Source: Cereibacter_A azotoformans (lineage in GTDB: Bacteria; Pseudomonadota; Alphaproteobacteria; Rhodobacterales; Rhodobacteraceae). From it: a DNA stretch of 64,000 bases. The notes under the pieces were generated by a model. The model worked only from the letters and a program-made list of their open reading frames with translations, was not told the origin of the DNA and made no database searches. The translations under genes were made by a program, and so were the position numbers. Positions 34,489-44,754 of the stretch are shown here, piece after piece. How positions within the stretch are numbered: position 1 is the stretch's first letter; the number at the start of each line of letters is the position of its first letter. Where the stretch lies: the NCBI RefSeq assembly GCF_003050905.1, contig NZ_QAOT01000010.1; one strand, given 5' to 3'.

Positions 34489-35724
34489 TCAGCCCCCCAG
34501 TCTGCGAAGCAGGCCGAGCGAGGGCTGCCCCGTTACGGGCAGGCCGTTGGCCGCCTCGTAGGCGGAAATCGCACCCTGGCTTCTGGAGCCGATCACCCCG
34601 TCCGTCCCGCCGGTGTCGTATCCCGCGGCGGTCAGACGGCGCTGAAGCTCCTGGCGGTCCCGCATGGTCATGCCGCGGGCATCGGGCGGGAAGCTGCCCC
34701 GGATCGGGGGACGGCCGCGCAGGCGGTCCGAGAGATGGCCGACCCCGATGACGTAATTCTCGGCGTTGTTGTAGCGCGTGATGACGGTGAAGTTGCGGAA
34801 CACCATGAAGGCCGGACCCGCGAGGCCCATCGGGATCAGGATCGAGGCGGGGCCGTGGTCCGGCACGGCCCGCCCGTCCATGTCGCGCACCCCGAGGCTC
34901 GCCCAGGCCGAGGGGCTGCGGGTCGTGCCGCGCCCGGCCAGGCCGGGATTGAAGCCCGCAGGCGGTTGCACCTCGACGCCCCAGGGCTGGCCCCGCTGCC
35001 ATCCCGAGCGCGAGAGATAGGCCGCGGCCGAGGCCAGCGCGTCGGTCGGATCGTCCGACCAGATGTCGCGCCGGCCGTCTCCGTCGAAATCCACCGCATA
35101 GGCGAGGTAGGAGGTGGGGATGAACTGGGTGTGGCCCATCGCGCCGGCCCAGCTGCCGGTCAGGTGCGCCGGATCGGTGTCGCCCGCCTGCACGATCTTG
35201 AGGGCTGCGATCAGCTGGCTCTCGAAGAAGGCGCCCCGGCGGCCGTCGAAGGCCAGGGTGGAGAGCGCCGAGATGACAGGCACATCGCCGCGGCGCTCGC
35301 CGTAGCGGCTTTCGAGGCCCCAGACCGCCGTCACGACCTCGGCCTCGACGCCGTAGCGGGCTTCGATGCGCGACAGCACGGCCGCGTGGCGGGCAAGGGC
35401 CGCCCGGCCCAGGGCGATCCGCTCGTCGGAGGCGGCGATGGCCAGATAATCTTCGGTCGTCCGCGTGAACTCGGTCTGGTTGCGGTCGCGTTCGATGACC
35501 TGCGGCAGGAAGCCCGCGCCGCGAAAGGCGCGGTCGAACGTGTCCGGGGCGATGCCGGCGCCGAGCGCCCGCGGCCGGAAGCCCGCCACCCATGCGTCCC
35601 ATGCCGGGTTCGGCACCGCGCGCATGGCGGGCTCCGGAGCGGGGGAGAGACCCACGCCGCCGCCGCAACCCGCCAAGCCCGCCGCCAGAAGCCCGAGCAT
35701 CATCATCCGCCGCGTTGCCTGCAT
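34489..35724 (-). CDS. Lytic murein transglycosylase lipoprotein (MltB-like) with peptidoglycan-binding domain
   Basis: The predicted product has 411 residues. The signal ends in a lipobox (GLLAAGLAGCGGG), so it is anchored in the outer membrane or inner membrane leaflet. The SLT type 2 domain spans about residues 50-340, with the catalytic Glu in AVWGLESRYGE and the conserved GAMGHTQFIPTSYLAYAVDFDGDG. A C-terminal peptidoglycan-binding domain of about 60 residues follows (RDRQELQRRLTAAGYDTGG). It cleaves glycan strands with formation of 1,6-anhydro ends. AGGAGAG stands 4 bases before the ATG at 35724, which decides against a longer frame. Confidence 0.92.
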   Translation of the reverse strand: MQATRRMMMLGLLAAGLAGCGGGVGLSPAPEPAMRAVPNPAWDAWVAGFRPRALGAGIAPDTFDRAFRGAGFLPQVIERDRNQTEFTRTTEDYLAIAASDERIALGRAALARHAAVLSRIEARYGVEAEVVTAVWGLESRYGERRGDVPVISALSTLAFDGRRGAFFESQLIAALKIVQAGDTDPAHLTGSWAGAMGHTQFIPTSYLAYAVDFDGDGRRDIWSDDPTDALASAAAYLSRSGWQRGQPWGVEVQPPAGFNPGLAGRGTTRSPSAWASLGVRDMDGRAVPDHGPASILIPMGLAGPAFMVFRNFTVITRYNNAENYVIGVGHLSDRLRGRPPIRGSFPPDARGMTMRDRQELQRRLTAAGYDTGGTDGVIGSRSQGAISAYEAANGLPVTGQPSLGLLRRLGG

Positions 35725-35871
35725 CCCGCTCTCCTGTGATCTTGTTGGTTCTGCCTCGGCTCCCGAGCCTATCCGAAACCGCAAGGGCCGCAAATCGCTT
35801 CGGCGAGCGGTTGCCGAAGGGCGGGTGCTTGGTCGCAGGCCAGATGTCGCCCCAAAGACCCGCGAGCGTTG

Positions 35872-36081
35872 CTACTTCTTGCGGAGGGCTTGGGGCTTGT
35901 GGGCGGCCTTCGCGCCGGTCTTGTCGCTCTGAACCACATACTGCGGATCGTCGGGCGACGCCGAGACCTTGTGTCCCTTGATCTTGGTGTCGCGGGTCTG
36001 CTTCTTCACGATCCGGCCCTCGGTCTCCCCCTGGCTCGTGTTCCAGGCTACCTTGTCGCCCTGCCTGAGTTCCTTCGCCAT
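35872..36081 (-). CDS. DUF2945 / HVA1 family protein
   Basis: A 69-residue basic protein, MAKELRQGDKVAWNTSQG at the start and with the central GRIVKKQTRDTKIKGHKV, fits the small HVA1 (DUF2945) family. These are short beta-barrel-like proteins of unknown role, often linked to stress. AGGAAGAGG precedes the ATG at 36081. A longer in-frame start at 36159 has no ribosome site. Confidence 0.8.
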   Translation of the reverse strand: MAKELRQGDKVAWNTSQGETEGRIVKKQTRDTKIKGHKVSASPDDPQYVVQSDKTGAKAAHKPQALRKK

Positions 36082-36289
36082 CACCCTCTTCCTTGCGGAC
36101 CTGCGGCGGACCGTCGCTGCCCGCTTTGCGGAACGCAAATAGTCAATGCAGGTTCCCATTTTGCCGCGGAGCCGCTACGTCATGCTTGAGAATCGGCCTT
36201 GCAAACGTTCTCACGACGGCATTTGATCCGCTCCGAGGCGCCGCTCGTTCGCAAGAAGACGGCACTTCCAACATGATGGAGGTTCACCC

Positions 36290-37888
36290 ATGAGATTCGC
36301 TCATCTGCTGGCCGCGTCGTCGCTGGCCCTGATGGCTGCTGCCGGAGCCCACGCCAAGACGCTGGTCTATTGCTCGGAAGGTTCGCCGGAGGGCTTCGAC
36401 GCCGCACCCTACACGTCCGGCACCACCTTCGACGCCGCGAGTCAGACCGTTTACAACCAGCTGGTCGAGTTCAAGCCGGGCACGACCGAGATCGCCCCGG
36501 GGCTTGCCGAAAGCTATGAGATCTCGGACGACGGGCTGGAATACACCTTCCGCCTGCGTCCGGGCGTCAAGTTCCACACCACCGACTTCTTCACGCCCAC
36601 GCGCGACCTGAACGCCGATGACGTGATCTTCTCGTTCCTGCGCCAGGGCGATGAGGAAAACCCGTGGCACCAGTATGTGACCGGGATCACCTACGAATAT
36701 TACAGCGGCATGGAAATGCCGACCGTGATCAAGGAGATCCAGAAGGTCGATGACCTGACGGTGAAGTTCGTCCTGACCCGTCCCGAGGCGCCCTTCCTCG
36801 CGAACCTCGCGATGGACTTCGCCTCGATCCTGTCGAAGGAATATGCCGACAAGCTCGAGGCCGAGAACCGCAAGGAAGACCTCAACAACGCCCCCGTCGG
36901 CACCGGCCCGTTCAAGTTCGTGGCCTACCAGAAGGACGCGGTGATCCGCTACCAGGCCCATGACGACTACTGGGCCGGCCGCGAGAAGATCGACGACCTG
37001 ATCTTCGCCATCACCCCCGACCCGGCGGTGCGCATGCAGAAGCTGCAGGCCGGCGAATGCCACATCATGCCCTATCCGGCGCCCGCCGACATCGAGGCGC
37101 TGAAGGCCGACCCGAACCTGCAGGTGATGGAGCAGCCGGGCCTGAACGTGGCCTATCTCGCCTACAACACCACCATCGCGCCCTTCGACAACCCCGATGT
37201 GCGGCGCGCGCTCAACATGGCGCTGAACAAGGAGGCTGTCCTTGACGCCGTGTTCCAGGGCACGGGGCAGGTGGCCAAGAACCCGATCCCGCCGACCATG
37301 TGGAGCTACAACGACGCGGTCGAGGAGAACCCCTACGATCCCGAGGCCGCCAAGGCGCTTCTGGCCGAGGCCGGGGTCTCGGATCTCTCGATGGAGATCT
37401 GGGCCATGCCGGTGCAGCGGCCCTACATGCCGAACGCGCGCCGCACGGCCGAGCTGATGCAGGAAGACCTGGCCAAGATCGGCGTCAACGTCGAGATCGT
37501 CTCGTACGAGTGGGGCGAGTATCTGAAGAAATCGACCGACCCGGCCCGCAAGGGCGCGGTGATCCTCGGCTGGACGGGCGACAACGGCGACCCGGACAAC
37601 TTCCTCGGCGTGCTTCTGGGCTGCGCGGCCACCGGCGACGGCGGCGCGAACCGGGCCCAGTGGTGCAACAAGGAGTTCGACGACCTGATCCAGAAGGCGA
37701 AGGTCACGGCGGATCAGGACGAGCGCGCCAAACTCTACGAAGAGGCGCAACTCGTCTTCAAGCGCGAGAACCCCTGGGCCACCATCGCCCATTCGACGGT
37801 CTTCATGCCGATGTCGAAGAAGGTCTCGGGCTATGTGATGAACCCGCTGGGCAAACACGGCTTCTCGGGCGTCGATATCGAAGAGTGA
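36290..37888 (+). CDS. dppA: Dipeptide ABC transporter substrate-binding protein
   Basis: The 532-residue protein has a signal peptide (cleavage near GAHAKT) and the SBP family 5 core. DppA-specific segments are TLVYCSEGSPEGFDA, NAPVGTGPFKF and YNTTIAPFDNPDVRRALNMA, which includes the Arg-Asp pair that anchors peptide termini. It captures di- and tripeptides, and possibly haem, in the periplasm. An ATG with GGAGG upstream starts it. The operon dppA-B-C-D-F continues downstream, with a hairpin between dppA and dppB. Confidence 0.93.
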   Translation: MRFAHLLAASSLALMAAAGAHAKTLVYCSEGSPEGFDAAPYTSGTTFDAASQTVYNQLVEFKPGTTEIAPGLAESYEISDDGLEYTFRLRPGVKFHTTDFFTPTRDLNADDVIFSFLRQGDEENPWHQYVTGITYEYYSGMEMPTVIKEIQKVDDLTVKFVLTRPEAPFLANLAMDFASILSKEYADKLEAENRKEDLNNAPVGTGPFKFVAYQKDAVIRYQAHDDYWAGREKIDDLIFAITPDPAVRMQKLQAGECHIMPYPAPADIEALKADPNLQVMEQPGLNVAYLAYNTTIAPFDNPDVRRALNMALNKEAVLDAVFQGTGQVAKNPIPPTMWSYNDAVEENPYDPEAAKALLAEAGVSDLSMEIWAMPVQRPYMPNARRTAELMQEDLAKIGVNVEIVSYEWGEYLKKSTDPARKGAVILGWTGDNGDPDNFLGVLLGCAATGDGGANRAQWCNKEFDDLIQKAKVTADQDERAKLYEEAQLVFKRENPWATIAHSTVFMPMSKKVSGYVMNPLGKHGFSGVDIEE

Positions 37889-37907
37889 AACGGCTAAAGT
37901 AACGGGC

Positions 37908-37936
37908 AGGCGCGTCGGGAGGATCCCGGCGCGCCT
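37908..37936 (+). terminator. Intercistronic hairpin between dppA and dppB
   Basis: AGGCGCG-T-CGGG and CCCG-G-CGCGCCT pair into a 12-bp stem with one T-G wobble and a 5-base loop. The position after the binding-protein gene fits partial termination or protection of the dppA message. That would give more DppA than permease, as is common in such operons. Confidence 0.6.
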
Positions 37937-37955
37937 CTCATCATTCAGGGTTCAG

Positions 37956-38963
37956 ATGATCAGATTCCTCATCGGCAAGCTTGCCTATCTGATACCGACC
38001 TTCATCGGCATCACCATCGTGGCCTTCGGCTTCGTGCGGCTGTTGCCGGGCGATCCGGTGCTGCTGATGGCGGGCGAGCGTGGCATCACGCCCGAGCGTC
38101 ATGCGCAGCTCTCGGCCCAGCTCGGCTTCGACCGCCCGATCTGGGTCCAGTATTTCGACTTTCTGGGAAATCTCTTCCAGGGCGACTTCGGCCTGTCGCT
38201 GACCACCAAGAAGCCGGTCCTGACCGAGTTCCTGACGCTCTTCCCGGCGACGGTCGAGCTTGGGCTTGTGGCGGTCACGCTGGCCACGCTGATCGGCATT
38301 CCGCTGGGCGTCTTCGCCGCGATCAAGCGGGGCAGCTGGTTCGACCAGATCTCGATGGGAACGGCGCTGGTGGGCTATTCCATGCCGATCTTCTGGTGGG
38401 GCCTGCTGCTCATCATCTTCTTCTCGGGCATCCTGCGCTGGACGCCGGTCTCGGGGCGGATCGACCTGCTCTACTACTTCCCGAACGGCACGGGCTTCAT
38501 GCTCTACGATTCGCTCGTTTCGGGGCAGAAGGGCGCCTTCACTTCGGCGGTGCGCCACCTGATCCTGCCGGCGATCGTGCTGGCGACGATCCCGATGGCG
38601 GTCATCGCGCGCCAGTCGCGCTCGGCCATGCTCGAGGTGCTGGGCGAGGACTATGTCCGCACCGCGCGCGCCAAGGGCATGAGCCCGTTCCGCGTGATCT
38701 CGGTCCATGCGCTGAGGAACGCGCTGATCCCGGTTGTCACGACGATCGGCCTGCAGGTGGGCGTGGTGATGGCCGGCGCCATCCTGACCGAGACGATCTT
38801 CTCCTGGCCCGGCATCGGCAAGTGGATGATCGATTCCATCTCGCGCCGCGACTATCCGTCGGTGCAGGGGGGCCTCCTGCTCATGGCGGGCGTCGTGATG
38901 GTGGTGAACCTGATCGTCGATCTGCTCTACGGGGTGATCAACCCCCGCATCCGTCATTCGTGA
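37956..38963 (+). CDS. dppB: Dipeptide ABC transporter permease DppB
   Basis: The 335-residue inner-membrane protein has six hydrophobic segments. The N-terminal LAYLIPTFIGITIVAFGFVRLLPGDPV is typical of DppB/OppB. The EAA loop that contacts the ATPases is present (ARAKGMSPFRVISVHALRNA). It pairs with DppC to form the channel. Confidence 0.94.
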   Translation: MIRFLIGKLAYLIPTFIGITIVAFGFVRLLPGDPVLLMAGERGITPERHAQLSAQLGFDRPIWVQYFDFLGNLFQGDFGLSLTTKKPVLTEFLTLFPATVELGLVAVTLATLIGIPLGVFAAIKRGSWFDQISMGTALVGYSMPIFWWGLLLIIFFSGILRWTPVSGRIDLLYYFPNGTGFMLYDSLVSGQKGAFTSAVRHLILPAIVLATIPMAVIARQSRSAMLEVLGEDYVRTARAKGMSPFRVISVHALRNALIPVVTTIGLQVGVVMAGAILTETIFSWPGIGKWMIDSISRRDYPSVQGGLLLMAGVVMVVNLIVDLLYGVINPRIRHS

Positions 38964-38970
38964 GGGTTCC

Positions 38971-39873
38971 ATGACCGCCGTGACACCCCCCGCCCCGCCG
39001 ACCTCGGAAAAGCGCCGCATCCTGCGCGAGTTCTGGTTCTACTTCTCGGAAAACCGCGGCGCCGTGATCGGCCTTGGCGTCTTCCTCGCGCTGGTGCTGG
39101 TCGCGATCTTTGCGCCGCTTCTGGCCCCGCACAGCCCGACGCTGCAGAACCGCGGCGCGCTGCTCATCCCGCCGTTCTGGCAGGAGGGCGGCAGCACGAC
39201 CTTCCTTCTGGGCACCGATGCGGTGGGGCGCGACATCCTCTCGCGGCTGATCTTCGGCGCGCGGCAGTCGCTCTTCATCGGCTGCGTCGTGGTCTCGATC
39301 GCGCTGACGGGCGGGATCATCCTCGGCCTCGTCGCGGGCTTCTTCGGCGGCTGGGTCGATGCCGTCATCATGCGGGTGATGGACGTCATCCTCGCCTTCC
39401 CGTCGCTCTTGCTGGCGCTGGTGATGGTGGCGATCCTCGGGCCCGGCCTCACCAACGCGATGATCGCCATTGCCATCGTGCTGCAACCGCACTTCGCGCG
39501 GCTTACCCGCGCGGCGGTGATGGCCGAGAAGAACCGCGAATATGTCATGGCCGCGCGCGTGGCGGGGGCGGGGCGGCTTCGGCTGATGTTCCGCACCATC
39601 CTTCCGAACTGCCTCGCGCCGCTGATCGTGCAGGGCACGCTCTCCTTCTCGAACGCGGTTCTGGATGCGGCGGCGCTCGGCTTCCTCGGGATGGGGGCGC
39701 AGCCGCCGACTCCGGAATGGGGCACCATGCTCGCCGAGGCGCGCGAGTTCATCCTGCGCGCCTGGTGGGTGGTGACCTTCCCCGGCCTTGCGATCCTGAC
39801 CACGGTGCTGGCGATCAACCTCGTGGGCGACGGGCTGCGCGACGCGCTCGACCCGAAACTGAAGCGGAGCTGA
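38971..39873 (+). CDS. dppC: Dipeptide ABC transporter permease DppC
   Basis: The 300-residue protein has an extra N-terminal OppC_N segment (REFWFYFSENRGAVIGLGVF) and six helices. It carries LLGTDAVGRDILSRLIFGARQS and the EAA loop AARVAGAGRLRLMFRTILPN. It starts 7 bases after dppB. Confidence 0.94.
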   Translation: MTAVTPPAPPTSEKRRILREFWFYFSENRGAVIGLGVFLALVLVAIFAPLLAPHSPTLQNRGALLIPPFWQEGGSTTFLLGTDAVGRDILSRLIFGARQSLFIGCVVVSIALTGGIILGLVAGFFGGWVDAVIMRVMDVILAFPSLLLALVMVAILGPGLTNAMIAIAIVLQPHFARLTRAAVMAEKNREYVMAARVAGAGRLRLMFRTILPNCLAPLIVQGTLSFSNAVLDAAALGFLGMGAQPPTPEWGTMLAEAREFILRAWWVVTFPGLAILTTVLAINLVGDGLRDALDPKLKRS

Positions 39874-39877
39874 GATC

Positions 39878-40725
39878 ATGGCGCTTCTCGAAATCCGCAA
39901 CCTCTCGGTCAGCTTCGCCACCTCGACCGGCCGCTTCCACGCCGTGAAGGGCATCGACATGACCGTCAACAGCCGCGAGGTGCTGGCGGTGGTGGGCGAG
40001 AGCGGCTCGGGCAAATCGGTGGCGATGCTGGCCACGATGGGCCTTCTGCCCGCGACGGCGCGGGTCGAGGCCGACCTCCTCCGCTTTGACGGCCGCGACA
40101 TGCTGAGCATGTCGGACGCCGACCGGCGCAAGCTCATCGGGCGCGACATCTCGATGATCTTCCAGGAGCCGATCGCCTCGCTCAACCCCTGCTTCACCGT
40201 TGGCTTCCAGATCGAGGAGGTGCTGCGCGTCCATCTCGGCCTTGGCGCCCGCGCACGTCGCGCCCGCGCGATCGAACTGTTCCAGGCGGTCGGCATCCCC
40301 GACCCCGAGGCGCGGCTGGCCTCCTACCCGCACCAGATGTCGGGCGGCCAGTGCCAGCGGGTGATGATCGCCATGGCCATCGCCTGCAAGCCGAAGCTCC
40401 TGATCGCGGACGAGCCGACGACCGCGCTCGACGTGACGATCCAGAAGCAGATCCTCGACCTCCTGATGAAGCTGCAGGAGGACACCGGGATGGGGATGAT
40501 CATGATCACCCACGACATGGGCGTGGTGGCCGAGACCGCCGACCGGGTGGTGGTGATGTACAAGGGCCGCAAGATGGAGGAGGCGGGTGTGCTCGGGATC
40601 TTCGAGGCGCCGCAGCATCCTTACACCAAGGCGCTGCTTTCGGCGCTGCCCGAACTTGCGACCGGCGACCGCCTGCCCACGGTCTCGGATTTCGTCGATA
40701 CCGAAGCTCTGGCAGGAGGCGTCTG

Positions 40726-40726
<1 letters not shown>
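39878..40726 (+). CDS. dppD: Dipeptide ABC transporter ATPase DppD (without C-terminal Cys cluster)
   Basis: This 282-residue ATPase has GESGSGKSV, MSGGQCQRVMIAMA and LLIADEPTTALDVT. DppD proteins usually run to about 320 residues and end in an oligo/dipeptide C-terminal domain with a cysteine cluster. Here the protein stops after YTKALLSALPELATG and about 20 more residues, so that cluster is missing. It overlaps dppF by one base (TGATG). With DppF it forms the heterodimeric motor. Confidence 0.92.
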
Positions 40727-41574
<848 letters not shown>

Positions 41575-41628
41575 GGGTTGGGGGCGGCCGGCCGAGCCGC
41601 CCCGGTTTCACGGATTTGGGAGGGTTCC

Positions 41629-42024
41629 TTGGCCAAGCTGATCCACAGCATGATCCGCGTGCAGGACGAGGCGCGCTCGGTGGCCTTCTACCGCGAGGCC
41701 TTTGGCCTCGAGGTGGCCGACAGGCTGGATTTCGACAGCTTCACGCTGATCTATCTCTCGAACCCGGAGAGCGGGTTCGAGCTGGAACTGACCGTCAACA
41801 AGGGCCGGAGCGAGCCCTATGACCTCGGCGACGGCTACGGCCATCTGGCCGTGTCGGTCGCAGATGTCGCAGCCGAACATGCCCGGCTGACCGCAGCCGG
41901 GCTCAACCCGCGGAAATTGGTGGACTTTGCCCCCGGGGGCGAGGTGATCGCCCGGTTCTTTTTCATCGCGGATCCCGACGGATACCAGATTGAAGTCTTG
42001 GAGCGCGGCGGCCGCTACCAGTAA
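41629..42024 (+). CDS. gloA: Lactoylglutathione lyase (glyoxalase I)
   Basis: The protein has about 131 residues, the length of bacterial GloA. The sequence HSMIRVQDEARSVAFYREAFGLE carries the first metal His, and FFIADPDGYQIEVLERGG carries the C-terminal Glu. It converts the hemithioacetal of methylglyoxal and glutathione into lactoylglutathione. No ATG gives a sensible start. TTG at 41629, 5 bases after GGGAGGG, begins MAKLIHSM as in homologues. It lies 54 bases after dppF and may share its transcript. Confidence 0.85.
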   Translation: MAKLIHSMIRVQDEARSVAFYREAFGLEVADRLDFDSFTLIYLSNPESGFELELTVNKGRSEPYDLGDGYGHLAVSVADVAAEHARLTAAGLNPRKLVDFAPGGEVIARFFFIADPDGYQIEVLERGGRYQ

Positions 42025-42095
42025 GCTTGCTTCCGGTGCCGGGGCCCGGCCTTTCGGGCAGGCCCCCGGTCGCAGGTTGGAAGCAAGGGGGTATC

Positions 42096-43367
42096 ATGCC
42101 GAAGAGCATGGGAATGGCGGTTGCCGTGCCGGCGACGCTGGCGGTGATTGCCGTGGGCGGCGCCGGGTTCGGCGCCTACATGTACAACGAGCGCAATCTT
42201 GCGCTGGAAGAGCTGGCGCGGCAGTCGGCGCTGAGCGGCTCGATCGCGGCGCTCGAGACGGAAGTGGCGGGGCTGACCTCGCAGGTGAAGGCGGCCGAGA
42301 GCCAGCTTGCCGAGCGCCGGAGCCACCTTGAAGCGGCCCAGGCCGAACTCGCGACGGTCGAGGCCGAGCATGAGCGGCTTTCGTCCGAACTGGCGCCGAT
42401 GCGCGAGGAGATTGCGAGTTTCGACAGCCGCAGGGCCGAAGCCGAGCAGGGCACGACCAAGGCCATCGAGGATTTCAAGGCCGCGGATGCCCGGCTGAAG
42501 GAGCTGACCGGCCGCGAGGACACACTCCGCGCGACCGTCTCGAAGCTTGCCGGCGAGGTGCAGGATCTCGATCGCCGGATGGAGGGGCTGCGGTCCGAGA
42601 GCGGCGCGCTGGTGGCGGCGGCCCAGTCGGCGGCCCGGCAGCGGACGGACCTGCAGGGCATGGTCGAGACGCTGGCTCAGCTTCTGGCCTCGCGGTCTGA
42701 GGAACTCGTGCAGCTCGAGCGGCGGATCGGCGAGCAGGATCTCAAGGTGCCCACCGAAGGCCCGGCGCCCCTTGCGGCCGCGGCCGGGGCAGGGGCACAG
42801 GCGGCGCCCGAGCCCGCATCCGAAGAGGCGCCTCCCGCTTCTGACGAGGCGGAAGAGGCCGGGGAGCCTGACGTGCCGACCGAGGAGGTTGACGAGCCCG
42901 CGGCACAGGCCGAGGAGGTTGACGCGTCCGAAGACGCCGCAGCCGCGCCCACGGACGCCGCCCCTGAGGAGGCCGCGGCCGACGAGGCGGCAGAGGCAGA
43001 GGACGCGGCCCCCGCCGAGGCACCGGCCGAGGACGAACCGGCGGCCGAGACGGCGGAGGCTCCTCAGCCTGCTCCGGCCGCGGAAGTGGGCGAGTTGCGG
43101 GCCGGCACCTACGGGATCGGGCCGCTGTTCGCGACCTTCGTCCCGGACGGCACCTTCACCATGCGCAACGTGGAGCTTGACACTTCGGTCACCGGCCAGT
43201 GGGAGGCGGTGAACGGCCTTCTGACCCTGTCGGACCCCGAGGGCGGCAGCGGCTCGAGCAGCTTTCCGATGGTCTGCCGGCTCGTGAAGGAGGCGCAGGC
43301 GCTCAAGCTCGCCGTGGCCGATCAGGGCAACTGCCCGCTCGCCGGCATGGATATCACCCGGCGCTGA
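42096..43367 (+). CDS. Membrane-anchored coiled-coil protein with long acidic Ala/Glu/Pro linker, function unknown
   Basis: The predicted product has 423 residues. One N-terminal membrane helix (about residues 6-28) is followed by a long coiled coil (about 35-215, with repeated LExEVAxL and QxQLAERR patterns). Then comes a region of nearly 100 residues made almost only of Ala, Glu, Pro and Asp (about 235-325), and a C-terminal domain of about 95 residues with two cysteines (GTYGIGPLFATFVPDGTF to CPLAGMD). The layout suggests an inner-membrane anchor with a periplasmic stalk that presents a small beta domain. I do not recognise the family. The 3' end overlaps the convergent histidine kinase gene by 14 bases. 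Confidence 0.8.
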   Translation: MPKSMGMAVAVPATLAVIAVGGAGFGAYMYNERNLALEELARQSALSGSIAALETEVAGLTSQVKAAESQLAERRSHLEAAQAELATVEAEHERLSSELAPMREEIASFDSRRAEAEQGTTKAIEDFKAADARLKELTGREDTLRATVSKLAGEVQDLDRRMEGLRSESGALVAAAQSAARQRTDLQGMVETLAQLLASRSEELVQLERRIGEQDLKVPTEGPAPLAAAAGAGAQAAPEPASEEAPPASDEAEEAGEPDVPTEEVDEPAAQAEEVDASEDAAAAPTDAAPEEAAADEAAEAEDAAPAEAPAEDEPAAETAEAPQPAPAAEVGELRAGTYGIGPLFATFVPDGTFTMRNVELDTSVTGQWEAVNGLLTLSDPEGGSGSSSFPMVCRLVKEAQALKLAVADQGNCPLAGMDITRR

Positions 43368-44754
43368 GCGGCAGTCGCAGCAGGACGCGCAGCCCCGGTT
43401 GCGCGTCCTCAAGGTCCACCCGCCCACCGTGGAGGCGCAGCACCGCCGCCACGAGGCTGAGGCCGAGGCCGCTTCCTTCGCTGTTGCGGCTCCGCTCGAG
43501 CCGGTAGAAGCGGCGAAAGACCGCCTCGCGTTCCGGCCCCGGTATGCCGGGACCATCGTCCGTGACCGTGAGCAGGGCCTCCGCGCCGACCGTGCGGACG
43601 GCGAGGCTGATCCGCGCCGAGGCAGGGCAATGCCGGAAGGCATTCTCGACGAGGTTCGAGATCGCTTGCGCAAGCAGATCGCGGTCGCCCTCCACCCGCA
43701 CCGGCGCGACATCGGCGGTGAGGCTGTGACCCAGCTCTTCCGCGACGGGTTCGAGCATCTCGTGCAGGTCGGTGACGAGCTGGCCCAGATCCAGCGGCGC
43801 GAAGCGCGGCCGCGCACCGCCGCCCTCGATCTGGGCGATCCGCAGCACCGCGTTGAAGATCCGCACGATCCGGTCCGCCTGGCCGACGGCAAGGGCGACC
43901 TCGGCCGCCGCATCCTCGGGCAGATCCTCGCGCAGCATCAGCGGCTCGAGCGAGCTTCGCAGCCGGGTGATCGGGGTTCTCAGATCATGGGCCACGTCGG
44001 ACGAGACCTGACGCAGGCTCTCGACCGTCAGTTCGAGCTGGTCGAGCATGGCATTCACCGCCTGCGCGATGCGCCCGATGTCGTCGCTTCCGCCATCCCG
44101 GATCCGGTTCGACAGATCGCCGCCGGCGGCGCCGGTCAGCACATCGGACAGGCGGGCGATCCGCCGCTCGGCCCGCCATGCAAGCACGCCCGCCACCGCC
44201 ACGGCGAGCAGGATCGCGAGCGCGAGGCCCAAGGCCACCGAGCGGATCACGATGGCCCTCACCTCGTCGAGGGCCGTCGTCTGGCGCGCGGCCATGACGT
44301 AGCCCGCGGGAATGCGCAGCCCGTAGGCCGAGAAGCCGAGCCCCTCGGGCGCGGGGCCGGGCAGCCGCATGTCGCGCCCCGAAACCAGTTCGCGCGCCCC
44401 GACAAAGGGCTCGGGCAGATGGAAGTTGCCGAAGACGATCCGGCCGGAATTGTCGATGAAGAGGTAGAGGTTGGCGAAGTCGCGGGTCGTGGCGATGTTG
44501 GTGGCGATCTGGGCGTGAAGGTCCACCAGACCCGCCACCTGCCATGTCGCGGCGAGCGCCTCGGCCATCTGCCGGGCATCGGCGCGCAGCCGGTCCTTCA
44601 GCGCCCCGGTCAGCAGCGGCACCGACACCACCCCGGCAAGCAGCGTCGCCGCCACGAAGATCAGGGTCAGCCGCGCCGCCAGCCGGAGCGAGGACGAGCC
44701 CAGAAGGCGCGCGGCCCCCGCCCGGAGCCGGGAAGGATGTGGTGTCGCCTTCAT
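43354..44754 (-). CDS. Sensor histidine kinase of an OmpR-type two-component system
   Basis: The 466-residue protein has two membrane helices (about residues 25-48 and 175-198) enclosing a periplasmic sensor domain of about 125 residues. HAMP, HisKA with the phospho-acceptor in SSDVAHDLRTPITRLR, and the HATPase follow (N box NLVENAFRHC, G1 DDGPGIPG, G2 GSGLGLS). It is encoded behind the response regulator with a 4-base overlap. The order next to htrA recalls FeuPQ- or CpxAR-like envelope stress systems, but the sensor domain gives no specific signal. Confidence 0.92.
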   Translation of the reverse strand: MKATPHPSRLRAGAARLLGSSSLRLAARLTLIFVAATLLAGVVSVPLLTGALKDRLRADARQMAEALAATWQVAGLVDLHAQIATNIATTRDFANLYLFIDNSGRIVFGNFHLPEPFVGARELVSGRDMRLPGPAPEGLGFSAYGLRIPAGYVMAARQTTALDEVRAIVIRSVALGLALAILLAVAVAGVLAWRAERRIARLSDVLTGAAGGDLSNRIRDGGSDDIGRIAQAVNAMLDQLELTVESLRQVSSDVAHDLRTPITRLRSSLEPLMLREDLPEDAAAEVALAVGQADRIVRIFNAVLRIAQIEGGGARPRFAPLDLGQLVTDLHEMLEPVAEELGHSLTADVAPVRVEGDRDLLAQAISNLVENAFRHCPASARISLAVRTVGAEALLTVTDDGPGIPGPEREAVFRRFYRLERSRNSEGSGLGLSLVAAVLRLHGGRVDLEDAQPGLRVLLRLPLSAG

